64,000 bases of DNA from Aquificota bacterium (GTDB lineage: Bacteria > Aquificota > Aquificia > Aquificales > Hydrogenothermaceae). The position numbers and the translations under genes are program-made. Of this stretch, positions 53,607-63,924 are shown in pieces. The stretch lies in contig JAADDZ010000014.1 in the NCBI GenBank assembly GCA_013153635.1, forward strand, positions 124,001 to 188,000, read 5' to 3'. Every line of letters begins with the position of its first letter. Within the stretch, counting starts at the first letter, position 1. The notes under the pieces are model-generated. The model was given only the letters and a program-made list of their open reading frames with translations, made no database searches and had not been told where the DNA came from.

Positions 53607-54465
53607 TTTGATTTGGCTCTATTATAAAAGCTCTAGAAGACATACCCTTTTTTTCTATCTCCTCTTTAAAATACTTTAAAGGAGCTTCTATCTTTACAAA
53701 CTTAGGAATGGTATGAAAAGTAGCATAATGAATAGGTATGATAAACTCTGCCTTTAACTCTACAAAAGCTTGAACCGCCTCCCAAGGACTCATATGTACA
53801 TTTTTCAAAAATAAAGTAGGTTCATACCCACCCACAGGTAACAGAGCAATCTCAATTTTATGACTCCTCCCAATCTCCCTAAATCCTTCGAAATAAGCGG
53901 TATCCCCTCCAAAATAAAAACTCTTATCTCCTATTTCAAAATAATAACTAACTGTTTCAGTATTTGGGAAAAGTATAGACCTACCTTTATTATGTTTAAC
54001 TGGAAGAGCATGAATCTTAATATTGCTATCTTGATACTCATCAAAGAGCTTTAACTCCCTTATATGTGAAAATTTAGTCATTCCAAATACTGCTTTTACA
54101 TTTTCAGGAACGATAACTTTAGCACCTCTCTTTAATCGCCTTAGAGTTCTCATATCAAGATGGTCATAATGAGCATGAGAGATAAGTATATAATCCATTT
54201 CAGGAAGTAAATCAGGTCTAAGAGCTGGTTTTTGTCTCCTTATCCCAAAGATATGAGGACTTAAAAAAGGGTCTGTAAGAACCTTGACCCCTTTATAAAA
54301 GATAAAAAACGTAGAATGTCCCAAATTCGCCACAAAATCTAAACCATGATTTAGAGCATAGATTATCTCTCGATAAATAAAACTTTTCTCATCTAAAAAA
54401 AACCTTTTATGTAATCTATAATCCTTTACTCTTTGCCTCTTCCCAAAGTCTATCCATCTCTTCAA
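53581..54465 (-). CDS. Metallo-beta-lactamase-fold hydrolase (UlaG/NAPE-PLD-like)
   Basis: A 294-residue metallo-hydrolase. The metal motif LISHAHYDHLDMRTLRRL provides the HXHXDH ligands, followed by LPVKHNKG, FYFGGDTAYFEGF with the bridging Asp, and IPIHYATFHT near the end. This layout is like N-acyl phosphatidylethanolamine phospholipase D and RomA-type proteins, but the substrate is unknown. The start is TTG 54465 with GAGGAG seven bases upstream, inside mazG (50-base overlap). Confidence 0.85.
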   Translation of the reverse strand: MKRWIDFGKRQRVKDYRLHKRFFLDEKSFIYREIIYALNHGLDFVANLGHSTFFIFYKGVKVLTDPFLSPHIFGIRRQKPALRPDLLPEMDYILISHAHYDHLDMRTLRRLKRGAKVIVPENVKAVFGMTKFSHIRELKLFDEYQDSNIKIHALPVKHNKGRSILFPNTETVSYYFEIGDKSFYFGGDTAYFEGFREIGRSHKIEIALLPVGGYEPTLFLKNVHMSPWEAVQAFVELKAEFIIPIHYATFHTIPKFVKIEAPLKYFKEEIEKKGMSSRAFIIEPNQIMIFENCV

Positions 54466-55201
54466 GACTCATCTCCTCAAGACTTTTATTTTGTTCTTTT
54501 GCCTTTTTCTCAATATACTGAAATCTCCTTATAGTCCTATCTATAGCCTCATGTAGAGCCTCCTCCGGGTCTATACCAGTTAACCTGCCCAAATTAGTAA
54601 CCGCAATCAGTATATCCCCAAGCTCATGCTTCATCTCTTCTTTTGATTTTGCCTCTTTAAACTCTTGTATCTCTTCCTCTATCTTCTCTAAAACCTGCTC
54701 AATCCTTTCCCAATCAAAACCAACCTTTCTCATTCTATCTTGTACCTTTACCGCTCTAATCAAAGCAGGCATTCTTCTAGGAATTCCATCAAATATAGAC
54801 TCTCTTTTTTCCTCTTCTTGTTTTATTTTATGCCACTGATTCAAAACCTCACTAGTAGAGCTTACATCTTTATCCCCAAAAACATGAGGGTGTCTCCTTA
54901 TCAATTTTTCAATAAGATGATTAATAACATCATTAATATCAAAAGCTCCTTCATCTTTCTTTATCTGGGCATGGAAGACAACCTGAAGTAAAACATCACC
55001 AAGCTCTTCCAACATAGCTGTATCATCATTCTTCTCTATCGCCTCCAAAAGCTCATATGCCTCTTCTATAAGATTATTTTTGATAGTTTGATTTGTTTGC
55101 TCCCTATCCCACGGACATTCTCTTCTTAGTTTCTCTACTATATCTACCAACCTCTGGAAATTTTTACCTTCCTCTCTACAGTCTTGATACATCTCCTCCA
55201 T
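54416..55201 (-). CDS. mazG: Nucleoside triphosphate pyrophosphohydrolase MazG
   Basis: All-helical NTPase that clears aberrant nucleotides and can lower alarmone levels. Two MazG modules are visible: the first with CPWDREQTNQTIKNNLIEEAYELLEAI and DVLLQVVFHAQI, the second with FDWERIEQVLEKIEEEIQEF and ELGDILIAVTNLGRLTG. The acidic EEXXE...EXXD metal ligands occur in both. The 261 residues are the normal two-domain length. It overlaps the metallo-hydrolase gene by 50 bases. Confidence 0.95.
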   Translation of the reverse strand: MEEMYQDCREEGKNFQRLVDIVEKLRRECPWDREQTNQTIKNNLIEEAYELLEAIEKNDDTAMLEELGDVLLQVVFHAQIKKDEGAFDINDVINHLIEKLIRRHPHVFGDKDVSSTSEVLNQWHKIKQEEEKRESIFDGIPRRMPALIRAVKVQDRMRKVGFDWERIEQVLEKIEEEIQEFKEAKSKEEMKHELGDILIAVTNLGRLTGIDPEEALHEAIDRTIRRFQYIEKKAKEQNKSLEEMSLEEMDRLWEEAKSKGL

Positions 55202-55252
55202 TTATCAATCCTCCTTTAATAAATAAAGATATTAGAATTTATACTCTATAGT

Positions 55253-55288
55253 TTTTGAATTCAAAATTTTTCTTTGATATGATATATT
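55253..55288 (+). promoter_or_regulatory. atp operon promoter with palindrome TTTTGAATTCAAAA
   Basis: TTCAAA (55260-55265), 17 bases, then TATATT (55283-55288) with the extended -10 TGATATATT (55280-55288). The 11-mer TATGATATATT at 55278-55288 is shared with rpsB and mog. A 14-base perfect palindrome at 55253-55266 overlaps the -35. Confidence 0.6.
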
Positions 55289-55327
55289 ATTAGAGCTTTT
55301 GTACGAGCATAAACAGGAGGAAAGGCA

Positions 55328-55765
55328 TTGGTTCATGTAATTCCAGACATTACTATCTTTGTACAATTAGTACTATTTTTGATATTTATGGTAGTTATGA
55401 AAAAAGTATACTTTGACCCATATCTAGAGGGGCTACAAGAAAGAGAAGAAACTATAGAGAAACTATTCAAAGAAGCAGAAGAAAACAACCAAAAAACCCA
55501 AGAGATACTAGAAGAAGTTAACAAAATACTAGAACAAGTAAAAGCAGAATCCAAAAAGGTACTTGACGAAGCAAGAAAAGAAACAAACGAACAAGTTGCG
55601 GCAATTCTAAAAAAAGCCCAAGAAGAAGCTGAAAAAGAGATAGAAGATGCAAGAAAAGAAGTAGAAAGAGTAGTAGAGATAGAGAAGAAAACTATGGACG
55701 TAATAATTAAAAAACTAGCAGAAGAAATCGTACAGAAAATACTTCCAAAGGAGAAAGCCGCATGA
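55328..55765 (+). CDS. atpF2: ATP synthase subunit b'
   Basis: Half of the peripheral stalk that holds the F1 head to the membrane. One N-terminal membrane helix (IFVQLVLFLIFMVVMKKVYF) precedes a long charged coiled coil to residue 145. The start is TTG 55328 with AGGAGGAAAGG upstream. Together with the next gene this gives two unlike b subunits, as in Aquifex and photosynthetic bacteria. Subunits a and c are not in the window. Confidence 0.9.
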   Translation: MVHVIPDITIFVQLVLFLIFMVVMKKVYFDPYLEGLQEREETIEKLFKEAEENNQKTQEILEEVNKILEQVKAESKKVLDEARKETNEQVAAILKKAQEEAEKEIEDARKEVERVVEIEKKTMDVIIKKLAEEIVQKILPKEKAA

Positions 55766-56313
55766 AAAAAAGCCTAATTACAATAACATTAGGTATTTCT
55801 ATACTATTAGTAGATTACAGCTTTGCCTCTGGAGACTTGGTAAATCCAAAATCTCTATTTTGGAAAGGGGTAAACACCCTACTTATGCTGGCGATTCTTT
55901 ACTTTGTAGCATGGAAGTTTATAAAAAAATTCTTCTTAGATAGAAGAGAAAGTATAAAAAACATAGTGGAAGAAGCTAAAAAAGCTAGAGATGATAGTAG
56001 AAAAGCCCTAGAAGAAGCTAATCAAAAACTAGAAGAAGCAAAATATAAACTAGAAGAAAGTCTAAAAATAGCAGAAGAAACTGCAAAACTAGAAAGAGAA
56101 CAAGCCCTAAAAGAAGCAAAAGAAATAGCAGAAAGAATAAAAAAACAGGCAAAAGAAGCAGTCCTAATAGAAATAAAAAGAGGAGAACAAGAACTAAAAA
56201 AATATGCAGTTCAAAAAGCTCTCGAAATATCAGAACAACTCCTAAAACAAAACATAAACCCTCAAGTGAACAAAGCTATACTAGAAGAAACTCTTAAAAA
56301 ACTGGAGGCATAA
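55762..56313 (+). CDS. atpF: ATP synthase subunit b, with an apparent signal peptide
   Basis: Second stalk subunit, 183 residues. The first 24 residues (KKSLITITLGISILLVDYSF then ASG) look like a cleavable signal peptide. A second hydrophobic segment (LLMLAILYFVAWKFIKKFF) is the true stalk anchor, followed by a long coiled coil. It overlaps b' by four bases (ATGA) and ends two bases before atpH. Confidence 0.9.
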   Translation: MKKSLITITLGISILLVDYSFASGDLVNPKSLFWKGVNTLLMLAILYFVAWKFIKKFFLDRRESIKNIVEEAKKARDDSRKALEEANQKLEEAKYKLEESLKIAEETAKLEREQALKEAKEIAERIKKQAKEAVLIEIKRGEQELKKYAVQKALEISEQLLKQNINPQVNKAILEETLKKLEA

Positions 56314-56315
56314 GG

Positions 56316-56864
56316 GTGAAAGTAGATAAAAAAGTACTAAAAAGAGTGACAAAAATACTCCTAAACAAAGTACCTAAAGAAGAAGAAGTTATACTAAAAG
56401 TACTAAAAGACCTAGAGATTATATCAGCCTTGTACAAAAAAAGCACTGAATTTAGAAACCTTATCCTAAGTCCATCTATAGAACTGCAAACCAAAGAAAA
56501 GATACTAAATCAGCTTTTTCAAGAACTAAAAATAAACGACATAGTAAAGCAAGCTGTATTTTACCTAGTAAAAATAGGAAAAGGAAACATTATAAAAGAG
56601 CTAGACAAATCTTTCAAATTTGAAGTAGAGAGATTTTTTGCTACAGTACAAGGAGAAATCATAACAGCGTATCCATTAGAAGAATCTTACATAAACAAAA
56701 TAAAAAACCTCGTTGAGAAACGAATAGGCAAAAAAGTAGAATTTGAAATAAAAGAAGACAAATCCCTAATAGGTGGAGTAGTAGTAAAAGCAGGTAGTTA
56801 TGTACTAGACGCATCTATCAGATTTTTTATCAAAAAACTTCAGCAACAATTAACACAAGTTTAA
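56316..56864 (+). CDS. atpH: ATP synthase subunit delta
   Basis: Connects the peripheral stalk to the top of the alpha3beta3 head. The 182 residues show the OSCP/delta pattern with LILSPSIELQTKEKILNQLF in the helical domain and ITAYPLEESYINKIKNLVEKR plus DKSLIGGVVVKAGSYVLDAS in the C-terminal part. The start is GTG 56316 with the site GGAGG upstream in atpF. Confidence 0.92.
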   Translation: MKVDKKVLKRVTKILLNKVPKEEEVILKVLKDLEIISALYKKSTEFRNLILSPSIELQTKEKILNQLFQELKINDIVKQAVFYLVKIGKGNIIKELDKSFKFEVERFFATVQGEIITAYPLEESYINKIKNLVEKRIGKKVEFEIKEDKSLIGGVVVKAGSYVLDASIRFFIKKLQQQLTQV

Positions 56865-56876
56865 AGGAGGTAAAGA

Positions 56877-58391
56877 ATGTCAATAATAAGAGCAGATGAA
56901 GTAGCAGAAATATTAAAAAAACAGCTACAAGAGTTTGAAGTCTCTGCCGAGTTAGAAGAAGTAGGAACAGTTATCCAAGTGGGAGATGGAGTAGCAAGAG
57001 TATACGGACTAGAAAAGTCTGTAGCAGGAGAGATGTTAGAATTTGAAAACGGTGTAACAGGAGTTGTATTTAACCTAGAAGAAGATAACGTAGGTGCAGT
57101 TCTCCTTGGAGAAGAATCACTGATAAAAGAAGGTTCTATAGTTAAAAGAACAGGAAAAATACTTGAAGTGCCTGTAGGAAAAGGACTATTAGGGAGAGTA
57201 GTTGATGGACTTGGAAGACCTATAGATGGAAAAGGACCCATAGAAGATATAGCCTACTACTCCCCTGTAGAAAAAATCGCTCCGGGAGTCGTAGCAAGAA
57301 AATCTGTTCATGAGCCTCTCCAAACAGGAATAAAAGCTATAGATGCAATGATTCCAATTGGGAGAGGGCAAAGAGAACTGATAATCGGGGATAGAGCTAC
57401 TGGAAAGACAACTATCGCTATAGATACAATACTAAATCAAAAAGAAGAGAATGTTTTTTGTGTATATGTAGCTGTAGGTCAAAAAAGAGCGCAAGTTAGA
57501 AGAGTGGTAGAGATACTCCAGCAAAATGGAGCAATGGAGTATACAGTAGTGGTTGCGGCTACTGCGTCTGAACCTGCAACAATGCAGTATATAGCTCCAT
57601 TCGTTGGTTGTACCATTGGAGAATACTTTAGAGATAACGGCATGCACGCCTTAGTTATATATGACGACCTTTCAAAACATGCACAAGCATACAGACAGCT
57701 ATCTCTACTACTTAGAAGACCTCCCGGTAGGGAAGCTTATCCCGGTGATGTATTTTACCTCCACTCAAGACTCTTAGAAAGAGCGGCTAAACTAAACGAT
57801 GAGCTTGGTGCAGGTTCACTAACAGCATTACCAATCATTGAGACTCAAGCTGGAGACGTTGCGGCTTATATACCTACAAACGTAATATCCATAACAGACG
57901 GACAGATTTTCTTAGAAACAGACCTATTTAACAAAGGGATAAGACCCGCTATTAACGTAGGTCTATCAGTATCAAGGGTTGGTGGTGCGGCTCAAATAAA
58001 AGCTATGAAACAAGTAGCAGGAACTCTAAGGCTAGAATTAGCCCAATTTAGAGAGCTAGAAGCTTTTGTTCAATTTGCATCAGAATTAGATAAAGCAACA
58101 CAACAACAGATAGCCCGGGGACAAAGAATGGTTGAACTCCTAAAACAACCTCCTAACAAACCAATCCCTGTAGAAAAACAAGTAGCTATCATATATGCAG
58201 GAGTTAATGGATACCTAGATGATGTTCCCGTTGAATCAATACAAAAATTTGAACAGGAGTTTTATGTATTCCTTGATACTGAACACCCAGAAATCCTAGA
58301 GTTAATCAAAGTAGAAAAAGTACTAACTGACGACATCAAAGCAAAATTAGACATGGCAATAAAAGAATTCAAGCAAAAGGTAGCTTTCTAA
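56877..58391 (+). CDS. atpA: ATP synthase subunit alpha
   Basis: Non-catalytic nucleotide-binding subunit of F1. The Walker [15 protein letters not shown] lies around residue 170, with [12 protein letters not shown] before it. [29 protein letters not shown] and [10 protein letters not shown] with the arginine finger follow. The 504 residues are normal. The ribosome site is AAAGGAGG. Confidence 0.97.
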   Translation: MSIIRADEVAEILKKQLQEFEVSAELEEVGTVIQVGDGVARVYGLEKSVAGEMLEFENGVTGVVFNLEEDNVGAVLLGEESLIKEGSIVKRTGKILEVPVGKGLLGRVVDGLGRPIDGKGPIEDIAYYSPVEKIAPGVVARKSVHEPLQTGIKAIDAMIPIGRGQRELIIGDRATGKTTIAIDTILNQKEENVFCVYVAVGQKRAQVRRVVEILQQNGAMEYTVVVAATASEPATMQYIAPFVGCTIGEYFRDNGMHALVIYDDLSKHAQAYRQLSLLLRRPPGREAYPGDVFYLHSRLLERAAKLNDELGAGSLTALPIIETQAGDVAAYIPTNVISITDGQIFLETDLFNKGIRPAINVGLSVSRVGGAAQIKAMKQVAGTLRLELAQFRELEAFVQFASELDKATQQQIARGQRMVELLKQPPNKPIPVEKQVAIIYAGVNGYLDDVPVESIQKFEQEFYVFLDTEHPEILELIKVEKVLTDDIKAKLDMAIKEFKQKVAF

Positions 58392-58403
58392 GAGAGGTAA
58401 AAA

Positions 58404-59285
58404 ATGGCAAAACTTTCACCAAGGGATATAAAAAGGAAGATAAACGGAATTAAAAATACCCAGAGAATCACCAAAGCCATGAAAGCGGTTTCTGCCGCTA
58501 AACTTAGAAAAGCCCAAATCCAGCTTAACGCTACTAGACCTTACTCAAATAAACTATATGAGCTTATATCAGACCTTGGATTATATGCAGACAGAGAAGC
58601 ACACCCCCTTTTAGAAATAAGAGAAGAAAAAAACAGTGTAGATTTTATAGTAGTTACAGCAGATAGAGGATTAGCAGGAGCTTTTAACTCATACGTTATC
58701 AAAACAGCAATAAAAGAAGTAGAAAAACTAAAACAAGAAGGAAAAGATGCCCATCTGATACTTATAGGAAGAAAAGCAGTACAGTTCTTCAAAAACAAAG
58801 ATTTCTCTATTATAGATGCTTACGAAGATGTCTATAGAGCTAACATGAATCTATCATTTACTTCTAAGATTGGAGAAATCATAGCAAACAGATATACAGA
58901 AAAAAAATCTGACGCAGTATTTATCATAAACAATGAACTACTAACTACAGTCAAATACGAAACCAAAATAAGAAAGTTACTTCCTATAGAAGCACAAATA
59001 GTAGAACCTACAAAACTAGATACATATGCCAAATACAATATAGAACCAACAAAAGAAGAAGTATTAGAACATCTACTAAAGATGTATATAAATTTCCAAA
59101 TTTACAGAGCGATGGTAGAATCTGCTACAGCAGAACACGCCGCTAGAATGATAGCTATGGACAACGCTACAAAAAATGCAGACGAAGCCATAAGAAAATG
59201 GACTATCATTTTTAACAAAGCTAGACAAGAAGCTATAACCACAGAACTCATTGATATTATAAATGCGGCAGAAGCTATCAAGTAA
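58404..59285 (+). CDS. atpG: ATP synthase subunit gamma
   Basis: Rotor shaft of F1. The 293 residues begin KRKINGIKNTQRITKAMKAV and end ITTELIDIINAAEAIK, the two helices forming the coiled-coil shaft. VVTADRGLAGAFNS marks the Rossmann-like domain. The ribosome site is AGAGGT. Confidence 0.97.
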   Translation: MAKLSPRDIKRKINGIKNTQRITKAMKAVSAAKLRKAQIQLNATRPYSNKLYELISDLGLYADREAHPLLEIREEKNSVDFIVVTADRGLAGAFNSYVIKTAIKEVEKLKQEGKDAHLILIGRKAVQFFKNKDFSIIDAYEDVYRANMNLSFTSKIGEIIANRYTEKKSDAVFIINNELLTTVKYETKIRKLLPIEAQIVEPTKLDTYAKYNIEPTKEEVLEHLLKMYINFQIYRAMVESATAEHAARMIAMDNATKNADEAIRKWTIIFNKARQEAITTELIDIINAAEAIK

Positions 59286-59305
59286 AAAATTTAGGAGGAA
59301 CATAA

Positions 59306-60751
<1,446 letters not shown>

Positions 60752-60763
60752 ATCATCTTCTCT

Positions 60764-60798
60764 AGGGGCTTTTAAGCCCCTTCTTACCTCTCTTTTAA
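60764..60798 (+). terminator. Hairpin terminator after the atp operon
   Basis: AGGGGCTT (60764-60771) and AAGCCCCT (60774-60781) form an 8-bp stem with a two-base gap, followed by the T-rich tract TCTTACCTCTCTTTT. The U tract is interrupted, so efficiency may be moderate. It separates the atp genes from the CRISPR operon. Confidence 0.7.
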
Positions 60799-60870
60799 TA
60801 TCCCCTTTTGTTAAAAGTCAGATTTTTATAATCTAAATCGTTTTTAGACTTAAAAGTTAGTAATTAATAA

Positions 60871-60900
60871 TTGACATGTTTTATAGTTTTGTACTTAAAT
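60871..60900 (+). promoter_or_regulatory. Promoter of the type III-A CRISPR operon
   Basis: A perfect TTGACA at 60871-60876 is followed after 18 bases by TTAAAT (60895-60900), 30 bases before the cas10 ATG. A TATAGT at 60882-60887 is closer but badly spaced. The rest of the 179-base spacer is AT-rich, and no CRISPR repeat is visible in it. Confidence 0.5.
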
Positions 60901-60930
60901 ATATTTGTGATAATAAGGGGGATATACTAA

Positions 60931-63513
60931 ATGGACAACCAAAAACAAAAGTACCTCACAGCCCTAGCTGGTCTATTTCACGACATAGGAAAGTTCTACC
61001 AAAGAGCAACTAATACAAAAACATCTACAGAAGAAAAAAGTCAGTTCGGCTACGCCCACGCAGTTTTATCTGCAAAAGCAATAAAAGAAGAACTCAACGA
61101 AGGTCTATCTGCCGTATTTTCTCCAGAAGAGATTGATTTTATCCTTGAAGGCACATACCATCACAAGCCTAAAAATCCTATCCAGTATCTAATGCAAAAA
61201 GCTGACTGGGTTTCTTCATCTGAAAGAGAAAAAGCAGAAGCAGAATATCTACTAACTATTGATGAACTAAAAGAAGAGATAAAAAATCTATCCGAAAAGA
61301 ATCCCCGTCTAAGAAGTATATTCGAAAGGTTAGAACTTGGGAAAAACTTAGAAAAAAGAGGGTTCGTCTACAAAATAACCCCTCTTGAGCTAAATGATGA
61401 TATATTCCCTCTACATCTAGAAGAAGATGTTCACAACGAAATCGCCAAATCTTTCAAAGAAATAGAACAACTTCTTGGAAGTTACAAAACCCACTGGAAT
61501 GCTTTTAAGGAAGAGTTTAACCAAAAGCTAAAAGACTCAAAACTGAAATTTAGTGAGAATCCTGAAAAAGTGTTTAGTCTTATTTATCATATATTTTACA
61601 AATACCTATGGTGTATCCCCGCCTCTACTTATGATAGAGAGAACTACTCAAGTCATTATCCGGATATATCCCTTTTTGATCACTCAAGGGTCTTGTCTGC
61701 AGTAGCTTGCTGTTTTTATGATTACGATAAAGATGGTTTTCAGCAGAAAACCCCCGCAGAATTTGAAGAAAAGTTAAAAGATAAAAATGTGTTTCTACAC
61801 CTAAAGGGAGATATAAGCGGAATTCAAAAATTTATCTACAATGTTTATCAAGGAAAAGGAGGTATCGCCAAAACTCTTAGAGGAAGGAGCTTTTATGTGG
61901 CAATGCTTCCTGAAGTACTATCTAGATACATTTTAAATGAACTTGGTTATCCTATCTCAAATCTTCTATACTCTGGCGGTGGTATATTTGAAATATTGGT
62001 CGCTAATACAGAGGAAAACAGAAAAAAGCTAAAGGAAATAGAGGACAAAATAAATGAATTTTTAGCCAGAAAATTTGAAGCTGATTTGGGACTTTCAATT
62101 GGAACTTATGAGTATTCCCCAGTTGAACTGATGACAAATTATGAAAACATTTTAGAACGGCTAAATGAGAGTTTAGATAACGCTAAAAAACAAAAATTTA
62201 AGGTAATTATAGAAAGTGGAAATATCTTTAAATTATTGAACTCAAATTCCAAAAAATTAGAAGAAGAAAATAAAAAGAAAAAGAAATGTCCAGTTTGCCA
62301 AACATACCTAATTGATGAAAATTTAGAAGGAGATAATGAACTTTGTGCTGTTTGTAAAGAATTTAGAGACATCGGAGATAATCTTCCACGAACAGAAACT
62401 TTAGTCTTTGCAAAAGAAAGCACCCAAAATTTTGTAGAGAATAAAAAATTAATTGATTTTGGAGATTTTGGTATTGTCTATCTACTAACGAAGGATAACT
62501 TTACTGATTTACAACCTATATATTTTGATAAAAAAACAACGGAAATTTTAGATATAAATGATACAAAATTAGATAAATACATAACAGGTTTTAAGTTTAT
62601 AGGCAAATCTGTTCCAGAGGTAAAAGAAAAAGAAAAATTATCTCCAGAAGAAACAGGAGAGGAAGAACCTATACATAGCGGTCAGATAGCACCTTTTACA
62701 TATCTTGCAAAACTGTCAGATGGAGATGAAAGAATAGGGATTCTTAGAATGGACGTTGATAACCTTGGAAAGCTATTTAGCAAAGGACTCAAAGGAAAAA
62801 TATCCATTTCACGAATTGCTACATTAAGCCGTTCGTTAGACCTGTTTTTTGCAGGTTATTTAAATAAAATAACCCAAAAACTTACCGATAGGTACAAGGA
62901 CAAAATAGAAAACCTAAAAGTGGATAACCTGTTTTACATACTCTATTCTGGTGGAGATGATGTATTTTTAGTCGCACCTTGGGATAAAGCCATAGAAATA
63001 TCACAAAAGATAAATGAGGAATTTTCTAAATATACGTGTAAAAATCCCAATGTTTCCATTTCAGCCGGATACTTACAAACAAAACCAAAATTCCCAATAA
63101 GAGTATCTGCTGAGATGGCAGGTGAAACAGAAGATAGAGCCAAAAAGGCTGGAAAAGATAGAATTTGTGTTTTAGGTGATGTTTTCAAATGGGAGGAGCT
63201 AAAGGATATAAAAGCAAAAGTAGAAGAATGGGCAAAAAAGATAAAAGGTGACCAACTTCAAAGAGGTTTTATCTATGCAGTCCACAGACTAAAAGAACAG
63301 TTTTTAAAAGATGAACAAGAAAGGTCAAAACTAGTTTTCCCTTATAAAAGAGAAGAAAATCCAATGTTTTACCCATACGCTCAATACTACATAGCAAGGA
63401 ATATAAAAAGTGAAGAGCTAAAAGAAGAAATTGCTAAGTTTTTGTTAGATAAGAAAAATTTCAACAAGTTAACTTTTACTGTTAACTATGTAGCACTTAA
63501 AACAAGAAAATAA
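60931..63513 (+). CDS. csm1: Cas10/Csm1, type III-A CRISPR effector large subunit
   Basis: Largest subunit of the Csm complex. On target-RNA binding it cuts DNA with its HD domain and makes cyclic oligoadenylates with its Palm domain. The HD motif LFHDIGKF gives His17-Asp18, and HHKP and ADWVSSSERE are Csm1 landmarks. The first Palm-like domain begins LKGDISGIQKFIYNVYQGKG. A zinc finger uses Cys453/456 (CPVC) and Cys472/475 (CAVC). The second Palm has GGDD at 674-677, so both HD and cyclase sites look intact. The 860 residues are typical. The presence of GGDD predicts a CARF effector (Csm6-like) elsewhere in the genome. No array is in this window. Confidence 0.95.
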   Translation: MDNQKQKYLTALAGLFHDIGKFYQRATNTKTSTEEKSQFGYAHAVLSAKAIKEELNEGLSAVFSPEEIDFILEGTYHHKPKNPIQYLMQKADWVSSSEREKAEAEYLLTIDELKEEIKNLSEKNPRLRSIFERLELGKNLEKRGFVYKITPLELNDDIFPLHLEEDVHNEIAKSFKEIEQLLGSYKTHWNAFKEEFNQKLKDSKLKFSENPEKVFSLIYHIFYKYLWCIPASTYDRENYSSHYPDISLFDHSRVLSAVACCFYDYDKDGFQQKTPAEFEEKLKDKNVFLHLKGDISGIQKFIYNVYQGKGGIAKTLRGRSFYVAMLPEVLSRYILNELGYPISNLLYSGGGIFEILVANTEENRKKLKEIEDKINEFLARKFEADLGLSIGTYEYSPVELMTNYENILERLNESLDNAKKQKFKVIIESGNIFKLLNSNSKKLEEENKKKKKCPVCQTYLIDENLEGDNELCAVCKEFRDIGDNLPRTETLVFAKESTQNFVENKKLIDFGDFGIVYLLTKDNFTDLQPIYFDKKTTEILDINDTKLDKYITGFKFIGKSVPEVKEKEKLSPEETGEEEPIHSGQIAPFTYLAKLSDGDERIGILRMDVDNLGKLFSKGLKGKISISRIATLSRSLDLFFAGYLNKITQKLTDRYKDKIENLKVDNLFYILYSGGDDVFLVAPWDKAIEISQKINEEFSKYTCKNPNVSISAGYLQTKPKFPIRVSAEMAGETEDRAKKAGKDRICVLGDVFKWEELKDIKAKVEEWAKKIKGDQLQRGFIYAVHRLKEQFLKDEQERSKLVFPYKREENPMFYPYAQYYIARNIKSEELKEEIAKFLLDKKNFNKLTFTVNYVALKTRK

Positions 63514-63573
63514 TGTCAGAAATTTATAAAGTATAGCGTTTTTAAAAAATAAATTCTAAGGAGGTTAATACTT

Positions 63574-63921
63574 ATGGATTACTTTAAAAAACCTCTGTCT
63601 TTAGGAGAACTTTATGATATGTTTGGTGAAGATTTACATTACAGTGAAATCAAAAAGATGGAAGGAATAACTTTAGAAGATTTATACTACATAGAAAAAC
63701 TACAACCTAAAGTAAGAACAGTAATAAATTCAGATTTCGTTAAATTCCTAAAACTTATAAAAAATTGTAAGAACCCAAGAGATGTCAAAATTCTATCAGA
63801 ACGATTCTTTCATGTATTAATAGACCCAAAAGAAATAGATAAAGAAACATCATTAGAAGAAAAATATGACCTAGCTTATAAAGAAGCGATAAGAATTTGG
63901 GAAATTAAAAAGGAGGATTAA
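63574..63921 (+). CDS. Small protein after csm1: Csm2-like or an unknown accessory
   Basis: A 115-residue protein with AAGGAGG upstream and 60 bases after csm1. It is acidic at the N terminus and helical, with VINSDFVKFLKLIKNCKNP in the middle; the size and helical content would fit Csm2, the usual gene after csm1. However I could not match a Csm2 motif, and another short gene with its own ribosome site follows immediately, so either may be csm2. The Csm operon position is certain; the identity is not. Confidence 0.5.
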   Translation: MDYFKKPLSLGELYDMFGEDLHYSEIKKMEGITLEDLYYIEKLQPKVRTVINSDFVKFLKLIKNCKNPRDVKILSERFFHVLIDPKEIDKETSLEEKYDLAYKEAIRIWEIKKED

Positions 63922-63924
63922 CCA

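Noticed and set aside
60752-60930. CRISPR repeats or leader near csm1
   Set aside because: No repeated 25-40-base unit occurs in this spacer or elsewhere in the window. Only a terminator and a promoter were found.
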